Assembly (NCBI GenBank): GCA_007118805.1
Contig: SKQW01000117.1
Coordinates: 1 to 40,356, forward strand
Reading direction: 5' to 3'
From: Rhodobiaceae bacterium
GTDB lineage: Bacteria > Pseudomonadota > Alphaproteobacteria > Rhizobiales > Tepidamorphaceae
Length of the DNA: 40,356 nucleotides
In this document: positions 21,668 to 29,628 of the stretch, piece after piece
Numbering within the stretch: position 1 is the first letter of the stretch
Layout: every line of letters begins with the position of its first letter
Notes under the pieces: generated by a model
The model's input: the letters and a program-made list of their open reading frames with translations, nothing else
Told to the model about the DNA's origin: nothing
Database searches by the model: none
Program-made: the position numbers and the translations under genes

Positions 21668-22441
21668 ATGGATATCGCAACCATCGTCGGAATTCTGGCG
21701 GGAACCGTCGTTGTCGCCCTGGCGATCTTCGTGGGCGGCGACTTCGTCACGTTCATGAACCTGCCGTCGATTCTCATCGTGGTCGGTGGCGCGATGGCGG
21801 CAACCATCATCAGGTTCCCCATTTCCGGAGTTGCGTCCGCCTTCGTGTTGGGAGGGCGGATCGCCTTTACGCACAAGAAGGTCGAGCCCCGCGAGCTGAT
21901 CGAGGAGGTCGCCGAGCTTGCCGATGTCATGCGCAAGAAGGGGCCTCTGGGCCTGGAGAATGTCCAGGTCGGAGACGATTACTTGGCCAAGGGCCTTCAA
22001 CATATCGCCGACGGCTACGATTCCGCCTTCATCCGCGAATTGCTGGAGCGCGAGCGCGACTTGAACCTCGAACGCCTCGAGGAAGGCCAGCGCATCTTCA
22101 AGGCGATTGGCGACTCGGCCCCCGCCTTCGGGATGATCGGAACCCTTGTCGGCCTGGTTCAGATGCTGGCCAACATGGACGATCCCTCCTCGATTGGCCC
22201 GGCGATGGCGATTGCCCTCCTGACGACGCTCTATGGAGCGGTCATCGCGGCATTGATCGCCCTGCCGATCGCCGACAAGCTCGCCCTAAAGGCACGGACC
22301 GAGGAGATCAATCAGACGCTGATCCTCGACGGCATCCTGCAGATCCGAGAGGCCAAGAGCCCGTCGGTCATTCGCGAGATGCTGATCGCCTACCTGCCGG
22401 AGAAGAACCGGCAGGAGGTCGAGGCAATGGCCGCTGCCTGA
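21668..22441 (+). CDS. motA: Flagellar motor stator protein MotA (PomA-like)
   Basis: A 257-residue inner-membrane protein of the MotA/TolQ/ExbB family. Four membrane segments fall near 4-22, 32-50, 151-168 and 180-203, separated by a long cytoplasmic loop rich in Glu, Arg and Lys (about 70-145). The region APAFGMIGTLVGLVQMLANM around 151-170 is the conserved pore-lining TM3 of MotA/PomA. The length matches the shorter PomA/Bacillus-type stators and not the roughly 285-residue enteric MotA. With MotB it forms the ion channel that drives flagellar rotation. The motB gene starts 3 bp after its stop. Whether H+ or Na+ is the coupling ion cannot be stated. Confidence 0.92.
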   Translation: MDIATIVGILAGTVVVALAIFVGGDFVTFMNLPSILIVVGGAMAATIIRFPISGVASAFVLGGRIAFTHKKVEPRELIEEVAELADVMRKKGPLGLENVQVGDDYLAKGLQHIADGYDSAFIRELLERERDLNLERLEEGQRIFKAIGDSAPAFGMIGTLVGLVQMLANMDDPSSIGPAMAIALLTTLYGAVIAALIALPIADKLALKARTEEINQTLILDGILQIREAKSPSVIREMLIAYLPEKNRQEVEAMAAA

Positions 22442-22444
22442 CCC

Positions 22445-23317
22445 ATGCCCGCGCGCGGCAACCCGAAGCGGGGCAAGTCCGACGACAAGGGCGCGCCGGC
22501 CTGGATCGTAACCTTTGCCGATCTCATGTCGATCCTGGTCTGCTTCTTCGTCCTTATCATCTCGTTCTCGATCGTCGACGAAAAAAAGCTTCAGATCGTA
22601 GCCGGCTCTATGCGTGATGCCTTCGGCGTTACCCTGGAGTTGCGACAAACCGGGGTCGTCGAAATCCACGGCATTCCGTTGCGCGAATTCATCCGTCGCT
22701 TGACCTGGGCACCGCAGGAAGAGAACCAGTCCAACTTCGCCGAGGAACGCCACGATCACCGTCAGGCCCAGGGGCCGGAAGCCAACACCCACGACGTGGA
22801 GAAGGCGGAGGAGGAGCAGCCGGACCAGTTCATCATGGCCGCACAGTCGCTGCGCCAAGCCTGGCAGGACATGCCGGAACTCATGGAGATGTCGGATCAG
22901 ATCCTGATGGAGGAGACGCCGGAGGGCCTCAATATCCAGCTCATCGACACCGAAGGCCGTTCCATGTTTCCGGGAGGATCAAAGCATCCCTACGAGCATA
23001 CGCGAATCCTGCTTGCGCGCATGGCCCCGATCCTGCGCGACCTGCCCAACCGGATCGTCATAACCGGCCACACCAGTTCCGACCGCTCGGAGGAACGGGT
23101 CGGCTATTCCCAATGGGAGCTTTCGGCGGATCGCGCCAACGCGGTTCGCAGCGTCCTTGCCGCCCATGGCGTGAAAAGTGATCGCTTCGCGGCGGTCACC
23201 GGCAAGGCCGACACCGACCCACTGTTCCCCGAAGATTCCTTCCTGCTCGCCAATCGGCGCATCAGCATCCTGTTGCTGAGAGAGGAACCGCCGCTGCCGC
23301 CGCAGCATCGGCCATGA
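22445..23317 (+). CDS. motB: Flagellar motor stator protein MotB
   Basis: A 290-residue partner of MotA. A basic N-terminus leads into one membrane helix (about 20-41) with the ion-carrying aspartate Asp26 in TFADLMSIL. Residues about 95-130 are a very hydrophilic stretch (EENQSNFAEERHDHRQAQ and onward). The C-terminal OmpA-like peptidoglycan-binding domain covers about 150-280, with ITGHTSSDR, ELSADRANAVRSVL and LLANRRISILL. It anchors the stator to the cell wall. The 3-bp gap to motA shows one operon. No other flagellar or chemotaxis gene is in the window. The gene ends 4 bp before the converging hemH stop. Confidence 0.93.
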   Translation: MPARGNPKRGKSDDKGAPAWIVTFADLMSILVCFFVLIISFSIVDEKKLQIVAGSMRDAFGVTLELRQTGVVEIHGIPLREFIRRLTWAPQEENQSNFAEERHDHRQAQGPEANTHDVEKAEEEQPDQFIMAAQSLRQAWQDMPELMEMSDQILMEETPEGLNIQLIDTEGRSMFPGGSKHPYEHTRILLARMAPILRDLPNRIVITGHTSSDRSEERVGYSQWELSADRANAVRSVLAAHGVKSDRFAAVTGKADTDPLFPEDSFLLANRRISILLLREEPPLPPQHRP

Positions 23318-23321
23318 CCCG

Positions 23322-24386
23322 TCAAACCCAGCCCGACAGTTCCCGTCTGACCACGCTTTCAATCACCCGCATGCCCTCGGGCGTGTCGTTCAGGCATGGC
23401 AGTGCGGCGAAGTGCTCGCCGCCGTGCTCCAGAAAGATCTCCTTATTCTGCTCGGCAATCTCCTCAAGCGTCTCCACGCAATCGGACACGAAGCCCGGCG
23501 TGATCACCGCTAGCCGCTTTACGCCGCGCTCCGCCAGCCCTTTCACGGTCTCGTCGGTATAGGGTTTGAGCCACTCGGCGCGCCCAAAGCGGGACTGGAA
23601 GGTTACCATCAGCCGGTCCGCGTCCCAGCCCAGCGCCTCGCGCAACAGCCGCGCCGTTTTGTGGCAATGACAGTGATAGGGATCGCCCTGGTCGAAATAT
23701 TCCTGCGGCAGGCCGTGAAACGAGGCGATGACCAGTTCGGGCTCGAAATCCAGCGCATCGAGGGCAGTCCGCATGGAAGCGGCCAGTGCCGCGATGTAGA
23801 CCGGGTCGTCGTGATAGGCAGGGGCCGTGCGCAGGGCGGGCTGCCAGCGCATCTTCATCAGCGATTCGAATACCTTGTCGTTGACGGTCGCCGTCGTCGC
23901 GGCCGAATACTGCGGATAGAGCGGAACGACGAGAACGCGCTCGCATCCGGCCGCGGTGAGGCGCTGCAGCCCATCCGCGATCGAGGGATTGCCGTAGCGC
24001 ATTGCCCAGTCGACGACGAGACGATCGTCAAGGTCCGACAGGGTGTCGGCCAGCTTGTCCGACTGGCTGCGTGTGATCGTCCGCAGGGGCGACTCGTCGA
24101 GTTCCCGGTTCCAGATGAGATCGTAGGCAGCGCCACTCGATTGCGGCCGACGGGTAAGAACCAGAAAATTGAGAATGGGCCACCAGATGAGGCGCGGCGT
24201 TTCGATCACGCGGCGATCCGACAGGAACTCCTTGAGATATCGCCGCATCGACCAGTAGTCGGTCGCGTCCGGCGTGCCGAGATTGACGAGAAGTGCGCCG
24301 ATCCGGCCGGATTTCACGTCCGGATGTCCCGCCGGACGCCGCTGCGGCGCCCCGGCAAACGCCTCGATACGCTCAAGCTTGTTCAT
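23322..24386 (-). CDS. hemH: Ferrochelatase
   Basis: A 354-residue enzyme that inserts Fe2+ into protoporphyrin IX, the last step of protoheme synthesis. The N-terminal LLVNLGTPD and YLKEFLSDRRVIETPR blocks are typical, as is VVPLYPQYSAATTATV. The metal-site residues are His224 in SFHGLP and Glu305 in SDCVETLEEI. The N-terminus carries about 28 extra residues before the conserved core. GDPYHCHCHKTARLL holds closely spaced Cys and His, a pattern found in many proteobacterial ferrochelatases. The ribosome site AGGGG lies inside an inverted repeat (24393-24422), suggesting control at translation. The gene is divergent from nothing obvious and stands alone. Confidence 0.96.
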   Translation of the reverse strand: MNKLERIEAFAGAPQRRPAGHPDVKSGRIGALLVNLGTPDATDYWSMRRYLKEFLSDRRVIETPRLIWWPILNFLVLTRRPQSSGAAYDLIWNRELDESPLRTITRSQSDKLADTLSDLDDRLVVDWAMRYGNPSIADGLQRLTAAGCERVLVVPLYPQYSAATTATVNDKVFESLMKMRWQPALRTAPAYHDDPVYIAALAASMRTALDALDFEPELVIASFHGLPQEYFDQGDPYHCHCHKTARLLREALGWDADRLMVTFQSRFGRAEWLKPYTDETVKGLAERGVKRLAVITPGFVSDCVETLEEIAEQNKEIFLEHGGEHFAALPCLNDTPEGMRVIESVVRRELSGWV

Positions 24387-24392
24387 GACGGC

Positions 24393-24422
24393 CCCTATTC
24401 GATCGCCCCGCCTAGAATAGGG
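24393..24422 (-). promoter_or_regulatory. Inverted repeat covering the hemH ribosome-binding site
   Basis: CCCTATTC (24393-24400) and GAATAGGG (24415-24422) are perfect 8-bp complements around a 14-base spacer. In the hemH transcript the downstream arm contains the AGGGG ribosome site, ending about 5 bases before the ATG at 24386. The hairpin would therefore hide it. The same repeat could be a DNA operator. It does not match the Irr (ICE) or RirA motifs I know. Confidence 0.45.
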
Positions 24423-24603
24423 TGACAGCCAGCCGGATCAAAGGATATTGCGTCGAATGGCCGCTTGCGCTGGCCAATCCGCGGCCCGGGGCGCCGGCAT
24501 CGCGGCGACCGAGAATAAGCCAATACCCGTCCGGGAACATTTGGGCGCGCGAGGGGAAGCGGACCGCCTCCCCCCGGCTTGATGGAACGCGAGGCGCCTT
24601 GGC

Positions 24604-24846
24604 TCAGAGATTGTATTCTGCGCGGATCTGCTGGACCAGCGCGGCGCATGTCTCCTCGTCGCCGGCCTGGGCCTGCTGCTCGGCCTGAACGAGTGCCGCG
24701 TCGAGTTCGCCGCGCTCCTGATCAGACAGTTGCGAGGCCTCGGCGGCGGCGCGCACCTGATTGATGTCCTGGAGGCAATCGGTCTGCGCCAGGGCCGGGG
24801 TTGCAAGGCCGAGGGCGAAGAGCAGCGTAAGAGCAGTACGTGTCAT
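24604..24846 (-). CDS. Small periplasmic protein with two cysteines, function unknown
   Basis: An 80-residue exported protein. MTRTALTLLFALGLATPALAQ is a clear signal peptide with a probable cut after ALA. The mature part, about 60 residues, is helical and acidic, with Cys near its N-terminus (TDCLQDINQVRAAAE) and Cys in DEETCAALVQQIR; these could form a disulfide joining two helices. AAGAGG lies 8 bases before ATG 24846; an in-frame GTG three codons earlier is less likely. Signal peptide, ribosome site and codon pattern support a real gene. I do not recognise the family. It lies between hemH and the DUF3008 gene on the same strand, with about 220 bp on either side. Confidence 0.75.
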   Translation of the reverse strand: MTRTALTLLFALGLATPALAQTDCLQDINQVRAAAEASQLSDQERGELDAALVQAEQQAQAGDEETCAALVQQIRAEYNL

Positions 24847-25082
24847 GACTTTCACCTCTTGGATCTGATCAACGGACGGCGACGACAGCCGCTCCGGCCG
24901 TCAGCGCCGAGGGTGATCGTCATGCTGCCTAGTGGCGATCGAGGGGAGGGGTCTGGGTCATTGTGGGGCTATTGTGTGGATGGCCGCCATCAGTTGGACG
25001 AGGGCGTGGCGAAGTCGGGTGATCGTGGCGTGCGGATGATTCGGTCCGTCGTCACCGGGCCGAAACTGGCGGCACCGACGGG

Positions 25083-25274
25083 TCATGACGACTTGCGCTT
25101 GTGCTCCTGCTTGCCTTTGCGCTTGGTTCCGGCCATCTCCTCGAGCTGCGCCTCGCTCATCGAGTCGTACATGCTCCTGGAGGCGCCTTGCAGGTCAGAT
25201 ACCTTGGTTTCTCCGCGCTTGGCCGCCAAGGCCGCGCCCGCCGCCTTCTGTTGCGATCCGGATTTCGCTGGCAT
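25083..25274 (-). CDS. DUF3008 family protein
   Basis: A 63-residue, highly charged protein that matches the DUF3008 pattern well: MPAKSGSQQKAAGAALAAKR, then GETKVSDLQGASRSMYDSM, and a Lys-rich tail (AGTKRKGKQEHKRKS). Such small proteins are common in alphaproteobacteria; their function is not established, though the composition suggests nucleic-acid binding or stress-protection. GGGAGA lies 7 bases before ATG 25274. Its position 63 bp after the SDR gene could make it the last gene of the TRAP operon or a separate unit. Confidence 0.88.
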   Translation of the reverse strand: MPAKSGSQQKAAGAALAAKRGETKVSDLQGASRSMYDSMSEAQLEEMAGTKRKGKQEHKRKSS

Positions 25275-25337
25275 GATTCCATCTCCCATTCCGAGGTTCG
25301 GGATCGGGAAACCAGCGATGGACGAACCGGTTCCGGC

Positions 25338-26117
25338 TCAGTTCAGGCTGCGAACCAGCTGCCCGCCATCAACCGTGACCGTGGCGCCCGTCATGAAGGA
25401 GGAGGCGTCCGAAGCCAGCAGCAAGAGCGCACCGTCCAGATCGGCCTCCTGGCCGATCCGCTTCATGGGTATTGCGCGGTCGATCAGTTGCTGGCCCTTG
25501 TCGGATTCGAAGAAGTCGCGGTTGAGTTCGGTGACGATATAGCCGGGCGCCAGCGCGTTGACCCGGACACCGCTGTTGGCAAGCTCAAGCGCCATGGCCT
25601 TGGTGAGCTGCACCACCCCGGCCTTGGCAACGGCGTACGCCGACACCGTCTTGGCGACCCCGAAGCCGAAGATCGAGGCGATATTGATGATGGTGCCGCC
25701 GCGTTCGGCTGCCGCCATGCGCCGGGCCGCCTCCTGGGCAACGAACCAGACCCCGTCCAGATTGGTGTCGAGCACCTTGCGCCAATCATCGGCCGACTGG
25801 TCGAGCACCCGTGCCTGCGCCGCCACGCCGGCGTTGTTGACGAGGATGTCGACCGGCCCGAACTGCGCCTCCGCGACATCGAATGCCTCCGGAATGGCCT
25901 GGCGATCGTTGACGTCGAGGATGATCGGCGCCGCCGCCCCCCCGGCCGCGACGATTTCGCCGGCCAGCGCGTCGAGCCGCTCCTTGCGGCGCGCGGCAAT
26001 GGCGACTCGGGCGCCGTTTTCGGCGAGCACGCGCGCGAAATGACGGCCCAGCCCGCTCGAGGCGCCGGTCACCAGGGCCGTCCTACCGGACAAGTTGAAC
26101 AACTCGGCAGCGCGCAT
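25338..26117 (-). CDS. Short-chain dehydrogenase/reductase (SDR)
   Basis: A 259-residue NAD(P)-dependent oxidoreductase of the classical SDR family. The cofactor motif TGASSGLG is at 17-24, NNAG at 94-97, catalytic Ser148 in NIASIF, and the Tyr161/Lys165 pair in YAVAKAG; Asn119 completes the tetrad. Length and motifs are canonical. It starts 8 bp after the dctM stop, with GAGGTG overlapping that stop as ribosome site, so it is the last gene of the dctPQM operon. A dehydrogenase for the imported hydroxy or oxo acid, or a sugar alcohol, is a reasonable guess, but the substrate is not visible in the sequence. Confidence 0.9.
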   Translation of the reverse strand: MRAAELFNLSGRTALVTGASSGLGRHFARVLAENGARVAIAARRKERLDALAGEIVAAGGAAAPIILDVNDRQAIPEAFDVAEAQFGPVDILVNNAGVAAQARVLDQSADDWRKVLDTNLDGVWFVAQEAARRMAAAERGGTIINIASIFGFGVAKTVSAYAVAKAGVVQLTKAMALELANSGVRVNALAPGYIVTELNRDFFESDKGQQLIDRAIPMKRIGQEADLDGALLLLASDASSFMTGATVTVDGGQLVRSLN

Positions 26118-26125
26118 TCAGCACC

Positions 26126-27700
26126 TCATCCGTAAAGAACCGCAGGGAGCCAGGTGGCCAGACCGGGAAACAGCGCCAGCACCAACAAGGCCAGGAGCTG
26201 GATGACGATGAAGGGAAGGACGCCCCGATAGATGTGGATCGTCCGCACCGCGGCCGGCGCCACCCCCCGAAGATAGAACAGGGCAAAACCGAAGGGCGGC
26301 GTCAAGAACGACGTCTGTAAATTGATCGCCATCATGATGCCAAGCCAGATCGGATCGAGGCCCATGAGCATAAGGGCCGGTGCGACGATGGGCACGATGA
26401 CGAGGGTGATCTCGATGAAATCGAGGAAGAAACCGAGGACGAACATCGCCGCCATGACGAGGATCATCGCACCGAGGGTTCCCCCCGGCATCGCCTCCAG
26501 CAACGAGCGCACCGTGTCGTCGCCGCCGAGCCCCCGAAACACCACGGTGAACAGGGCTGCCCCGATCAGGATCATGAAAACCATGGTCGTGAGCTGGGCG
26601 GTGGATTGGATGACCGCCGACAGAACCCCCGCCCGCCAGCCGCGCAGCAAGGCCACTGCGAGCCCCCAGGCGGTCATTGCCGTCAGGAGCGCGGCCGCAC
26701 CGATGGCGACGAGTTCGACCGGCGAGATCACGCCGCGCCGGATGCGCAGGTCAAACGTGGCCGTCAGCACGATGAGCCCGATCAGGCTTACGGCGCCGAC
26801 CAGGATTGGCCGGGCCTTGTCCGGCGCGAGCCGGTAGCCGGCAAGAAAGGTGGCGCCGACCGCGCCTACTGACGCAGCTTCGGTAGGCGTGGCAATGCCG
26901 CCGAGGATCGAGCCGAGCACTGCCACGATGAGAACCACCGGCGGGACCAGCGCTTCGAGGAGATGCTTCCAGAACGCGCCGCGATCAATATCGAATTCCT
27001 CCGGCGGCACTGGTGGCATCGCCGCCGGCCGGATAACCGCCACGACGACGAGATAGAGGAGATACATCCCGACCAGCACCAGGCCCGGGATCAGGGCGCC
27101 GGCGAACAGGTCACCCACGGAGATGGTGTCCGGCGCGAAGATGCCCTCTTCGAGCTGGGCCCTCTGATAGGCCGTGGACAACACGTCGCCTAGCAGGATC
27201 AGCACGATCGATGGCGGGATGATCTGACCCAGCGTGCCGGCCGCGCTAATGGCGCCGCTGGCGATCCGGGGATCGTAGCCGCGCTTCAGCATTGTCGGCA
27301 GGGCGAGGAGCCCCATCGTGACGACGGTGGCCCCCACGATGCCCGTGGAGGCGGCCATCAGGGCGCCGACGATGCACACCGAATAGCCGAGCCCACCGCG
27401 CAACTGGCCGAACAGCATCGACATGGAGTCGAGGAGCTGTTCGGCGACCTTGGAGCGCTCCAGCATCACCCCCATCAGGATGAACAGCGGGACCGCAATC
27501 AGCACCTGATTGGTCATGATGCCGAAGATGCGCTGGGGAAAGGCCCCCAGTATGCCGAGATTGAAGACGCCGAGGGCGTGACCCAGCAGCGCGAAGACGA
27601 GACTCACCCCGGCCAGCGTAAAGGCAACGGGAAAGCCGAGCAGGATCGCCGCGCAAAGCGTGACGAACATCGCGGCGTCGAGAATCTCGTTGAGCGCCAT
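26126..27700 (-). CDS. dctM: TRAP transporter large permease subunit
   Basis: A 524-residue integral membrane protein of the DctM family, the ion-coupled channel of a tripartite TRAP importer. About 13-14 hydrophobic segments are visible. Family landmarks include FAGALIPGL, LGQIIPPSIVLILLGDV, IATPTEAASVGAVGATFL, LGFFLDFIEITLVIVPIVAP and LQTSFLTPPFGFALFYLRG. It is longer than the typical 425-residue DctM because of an extra cytoplasmic and membrane stretch in the middle (about 295-350), typical of the keto-acid/mannitol-chloroaromatic subgroup. It starts 6 bp after the DctQ stop, within the dctP-dctQ-dctM-SDR operon. Confidence 0.95.
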   Translation of the reverse strand: MALNEILDAAMFVTLCAAILLGFPVAFTLAGVSLVFALLGHALGVFNLGILGAFPQRIFGIMTNQVLIAVPLFILMGVMLERSKVAEQLLDSMSMLFGQLRGGLGYSVCIVGALMAASTGIVGATVVTMGLLALPTMLKRGYDPRIASGAISAAGTLGQIIPPSIVLILLGDVLSTAYQRAQLEEGIFAPDTISVGDLFAGALIPGLVLVGMYLLYLVVVAVIRPAAMPPVPPEEFDIDRGAFWKHLLEALVPPVVLIVAVLGSILGGIATPTEAASVGAVGATFLAGYRLAPDKARPILVGAVSLIGLIVLTATFDLRIRRGVISPVELVAIGAAALLTAMTAWGLAVALLRGWRAGVLSAVIQSTAQLTTMVFMILIGAALFTVVFRGLGGDDTVRSLLEAMPGGTLGAMILVMAAMFVLGFFLDFIEITLVIVPIVAPALMLMGLDPIWLGIMMAINLQTSFLTPPFGFALFYLRGVAPAAVRTIHIYRGVLPFIVIQLLALLVLALFPGLATWLPAVLYG

Positions 27701-27706
27701 GGCCGC

Positions 27707-28246
27707 CTACTCGGCGTCCCGGTCGGCCTCGGCAAGCGGCGCGTGTCCGAGTATCGTCGCCACCGCCCTGACCGCCAACACGACGGCTTGCAGGGCAAGC
27801 GTCACGGTGAACAGCAGAATGAACGTCTTCAACAGAAAGATGGCTGGGATGCCGCTTGTCTCGCGCGAGCCTTCCAGCACTGCCCAGGACCGCGCGACAT
27901 AGGGATATCCCACCCACCAGAGCAGCCCGCACATCGGTAGCAGAAAGACGATGACGCCGAATAGGTTGATCGCTGCCTGGCGGCGCGGCGATGCGGAACC
28001 ATAGAAGATATCGACCCGGACATGCCGGTCATCGCTCAGCGTCCAGGCTGCAGCCATCATGAACAGGATGGCGTGGGCATAGATGATCGACTCCTGCATG
28101 AAGAGCGAGCCGGTGCCGAAGACATATCGCAGCAGCACCAAGGCGAACTGAACCAGCATCATGAATAGGGCGAGCCAAGCCGCCGCGAGGCCGGCAGCGC
28201 GGTTCACGCCTTCGATGGACCGGCAGATGGCAAGCAGCCCAGTCAA
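27707..28246 (-). CDS. dctQ: TRAP transporter small permease subunit
   Basis: A 179-residue inner-membrane protein with four hydrophobic segments, the DctQ pattern, working with DctM. MQESIIYAHAILFMMAAAWT and DDRHVRVDIFYG are typical of the second half of TM2 and the loop after it. Start: I chose TTG 28246 because GGAAGG lies 8 bases before it; a TTG seven codons upstream at 28267 keeps the frame but has no ribosome site. A strong hairpin (28331-28369) separates it from dctP. Confidence 0.92.
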   Translation of the reverse strand: MTGLLAICRSIEGVNRAAGLAAAWLALFMMLVQFALVLLRYVFGTGSLFMQESIIYAHAILFMMAAAWTLSDDRHVRVDIFYGSASPRRQAAINLFGVIVFLLPMCGLLWWVGYPYVARSWAVLEGSRETSGIPAIFLLKTFILLFTVTLALQAVVLAVRAVATILGHAPLAEADRDAE

Positions 28247-28330
28247 TTCTGAAACCTTCCGGTCCAACCCGCGCCGCGCCCGCGCGACGCGTCAGGCGCG
28301 CCGGGCAGCCAGGCCCGATCGGACGTGGCG

Positions 28331-28369
28331 CCCGAGCAGGACAGGGACTTGTGTCCTGTCCTGCCCGGG
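28331..28369 (-). terminator. Strong hairpin between dctP and dctQ, possible attenuator or RNA stabiliser
   Basis: A 10-bp perfect stem pairs 28336-28345 with 28355-28364, and after one A-C mismatch four more pairs join 28331-28334 with 28366-28369. There is no T-run on the minus strand, so it is not a full intrinsic terminator. It starts 7 bp after the dctP stop and lies about 85 bp before the DctQ start. Such hairpins can protect the upstream mRNA or reduce read-through, giving more binding protein than permease. Confidence 0.6.
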
Positions 28370-28376
28370 ACCTTAC

Positions 28377-29480
28377 TCATGCGCGAAACGGAATGTCGAG
28401 ATCACGCGTTGACGCGAACGCCCGCTCGCCGGTGTCGGTCCACCGCATGGCCGTTTCCCGGAACTGGATCATGGAATCGATGATCCGCCCGGTCAGCTCG
28501 TCCCGCCCGGCAAGATCGGAGATCACCTCGACGGAGGCGCGCGCCTGCGCCTCAATGACTTCCTCGGGAAAGCGTCGCACGTTGACGCCGTGCTCGTTGA
28601 TAAGGGTGTCGAGCGCCTGCAGATTGTTGGCGTTAAAGTCCGCGGTGACGATATTGTTCTCCGCCTGGGCCGCCACCTCGATGATCAACTGCAGGTCGGA
28701 GGGCAACTCGCTGTACGCCGCCTTGTTGACCGTCACCTCGAGCGCCGCGCTCGGCTCGATGATGCTCGGATAGTAGTAGTTGCTGTGCACGCGGTATAGG
28801 CCGAGCGCGAGGTCGTTCCACGGCCCGACCCATTCGGCCGCGTCAAGCGCGCCCGACTGCAGCGACGGGAAGATCTCGCCGGCGGGCATGGTCTGAACGT
28901 TCAGCCCGACCTGACGCCAGACCTCGCCGCCGAGACCGGCGGTGCGGAAGCTGAGGCCCTGAAGGTCCTCCACGCTGTTGACTTCCTCCGGGAACCACCC
29001 GGCCATCTGGGTCCCCGTGTTGCCGCCGTTCCACGCCTTGAGACCGAATTCGTCGTAGAGTTCGTCCCACAGCTCCTGGCCGCCGCCGTAATACATCCAT
29101 GCGTCGTGCTCCAGCGTGAGCATGGTGTAGGGGGCCGAGGTAAAAAAGTTGAGACCGGGATGATTGCCCTGCCAGTAGTACGGCGTAGCGTGCATGATCT
29201 GGGCGGTTCCCGCTGTCACCGCATCGAAGGATTCGAATGGCGGAACGAGCTCGCCAGCCCCGTAAACGGTGATGTGAAGGCGGCCATTGCTCATCGCGTT
29301 GACCCGCTCGGCGAAGCGCTCGGCCCCCACGCCAAGGCCCGGGAAACCCGACGGCCACGTGGTGACCATGTTCCATTCGAAGCGCTCCTGGGCGAGCGCG
29401 GGTTTGGGAAAGTTGGTGACGGCGACAGCCGCACCGCCTGTGACAAGGCCAGCCTTCCTTATGAACGAACGACGATCCAT
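28377..29480 (-). CDS. dctP: TRAP transporter substrate-binding protein (TakP/2-oxo acid class)
   Basis: A 367-residue periplasmic receptor. MDRRSFIRKAG followed by a Gly/Ala/Val core and PALA is a twin-arginine (Tat) signal, as in other members of this class. The mature part follows the pattern of Rhodobacter sphaeroides TakP and the Thermus lactate-binding protein. Residues that bind the metal and the carboxylate there have counterparts here: Gln158, Arg179 (SFRTAGLGGEVW), Glu216 and Trp217 (DAAEWVGPWND). This supports a 2-oxo or hydroxy acid as substrate; the assignment rests on remembered alignments. ATG 29480 has a strong ribosome site (GGGAGGGAG). It is the first gene of the operon. Confidence 0.92.
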   Translation of the reverse strand: MDRRSFIRKAGLVTGGAAVAVTNFPKPALAQERFEWNMVTTWPSGFPGLGVGAERFAERVNAMSNGRLHITVYGAGELVPPFESFDAVTAGTAQIMHATPYYWQGNHPGLNFFTSAPYTMLTLEHDAWMYYGGGQELWDELYDEFGLKAWNGGNTGTQMAGWFPEEVNSVEDLQGLSFRTAGLGGEVWRQVGLNVQTMPAGEIFPSLQSGALDAAEWVGPWNDLALGLYRVHSNYYYPSIIEPSAALEVTVNKAAYSELPSDLQLIIEVAAQAENNIVTADFNANNLQALDTLINEHGVNVRRFPEEVIEAQARASVEVISDLAGRDELTGRIIDSMIQFRETAMRWTDTGERAFASTRDLDIPFRA

Positions 29481-29519
29481 AGTACAATCTCCCTCCCTTG
29501 GAAGCCTTCGGGCATTTTG

Positions 29520-29536
29520 GTGGCATAGAGTGCCAC
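29520..29536. promoter_or_regulatory. Palindrome in the divergent dctP/puuD-like promoter region
   Basis: GTGGCA (29520-29525) and TGCCAC (29531-29536) are perfect inverted 6-bp arms around a five-base AT-containing spacer, 40 bp before the dctP start and 93 bp before the plus-strand gene. Size and position suit an operator for a dimeric regulator (GntR, LacI or MarR type). No regulator gene lies beside it. Confidence 0.4.
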
Positions 29537-29628
29537 TACTTGGTGGATGATGGCAATTTTTGCTTATATGTCACCGGCAGATACAAGACGCTCTGCCGCT
29601 TTGCAACACTAGGTGAAGCCACTGCGAC

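Noticed and set aside
24387-24425. Irr/ICE or RirA operator at hemH
   Set aside because: The inverted repeat does not match the consensus motifs I know; an RNA hairpin over the ribosome site explains it better.
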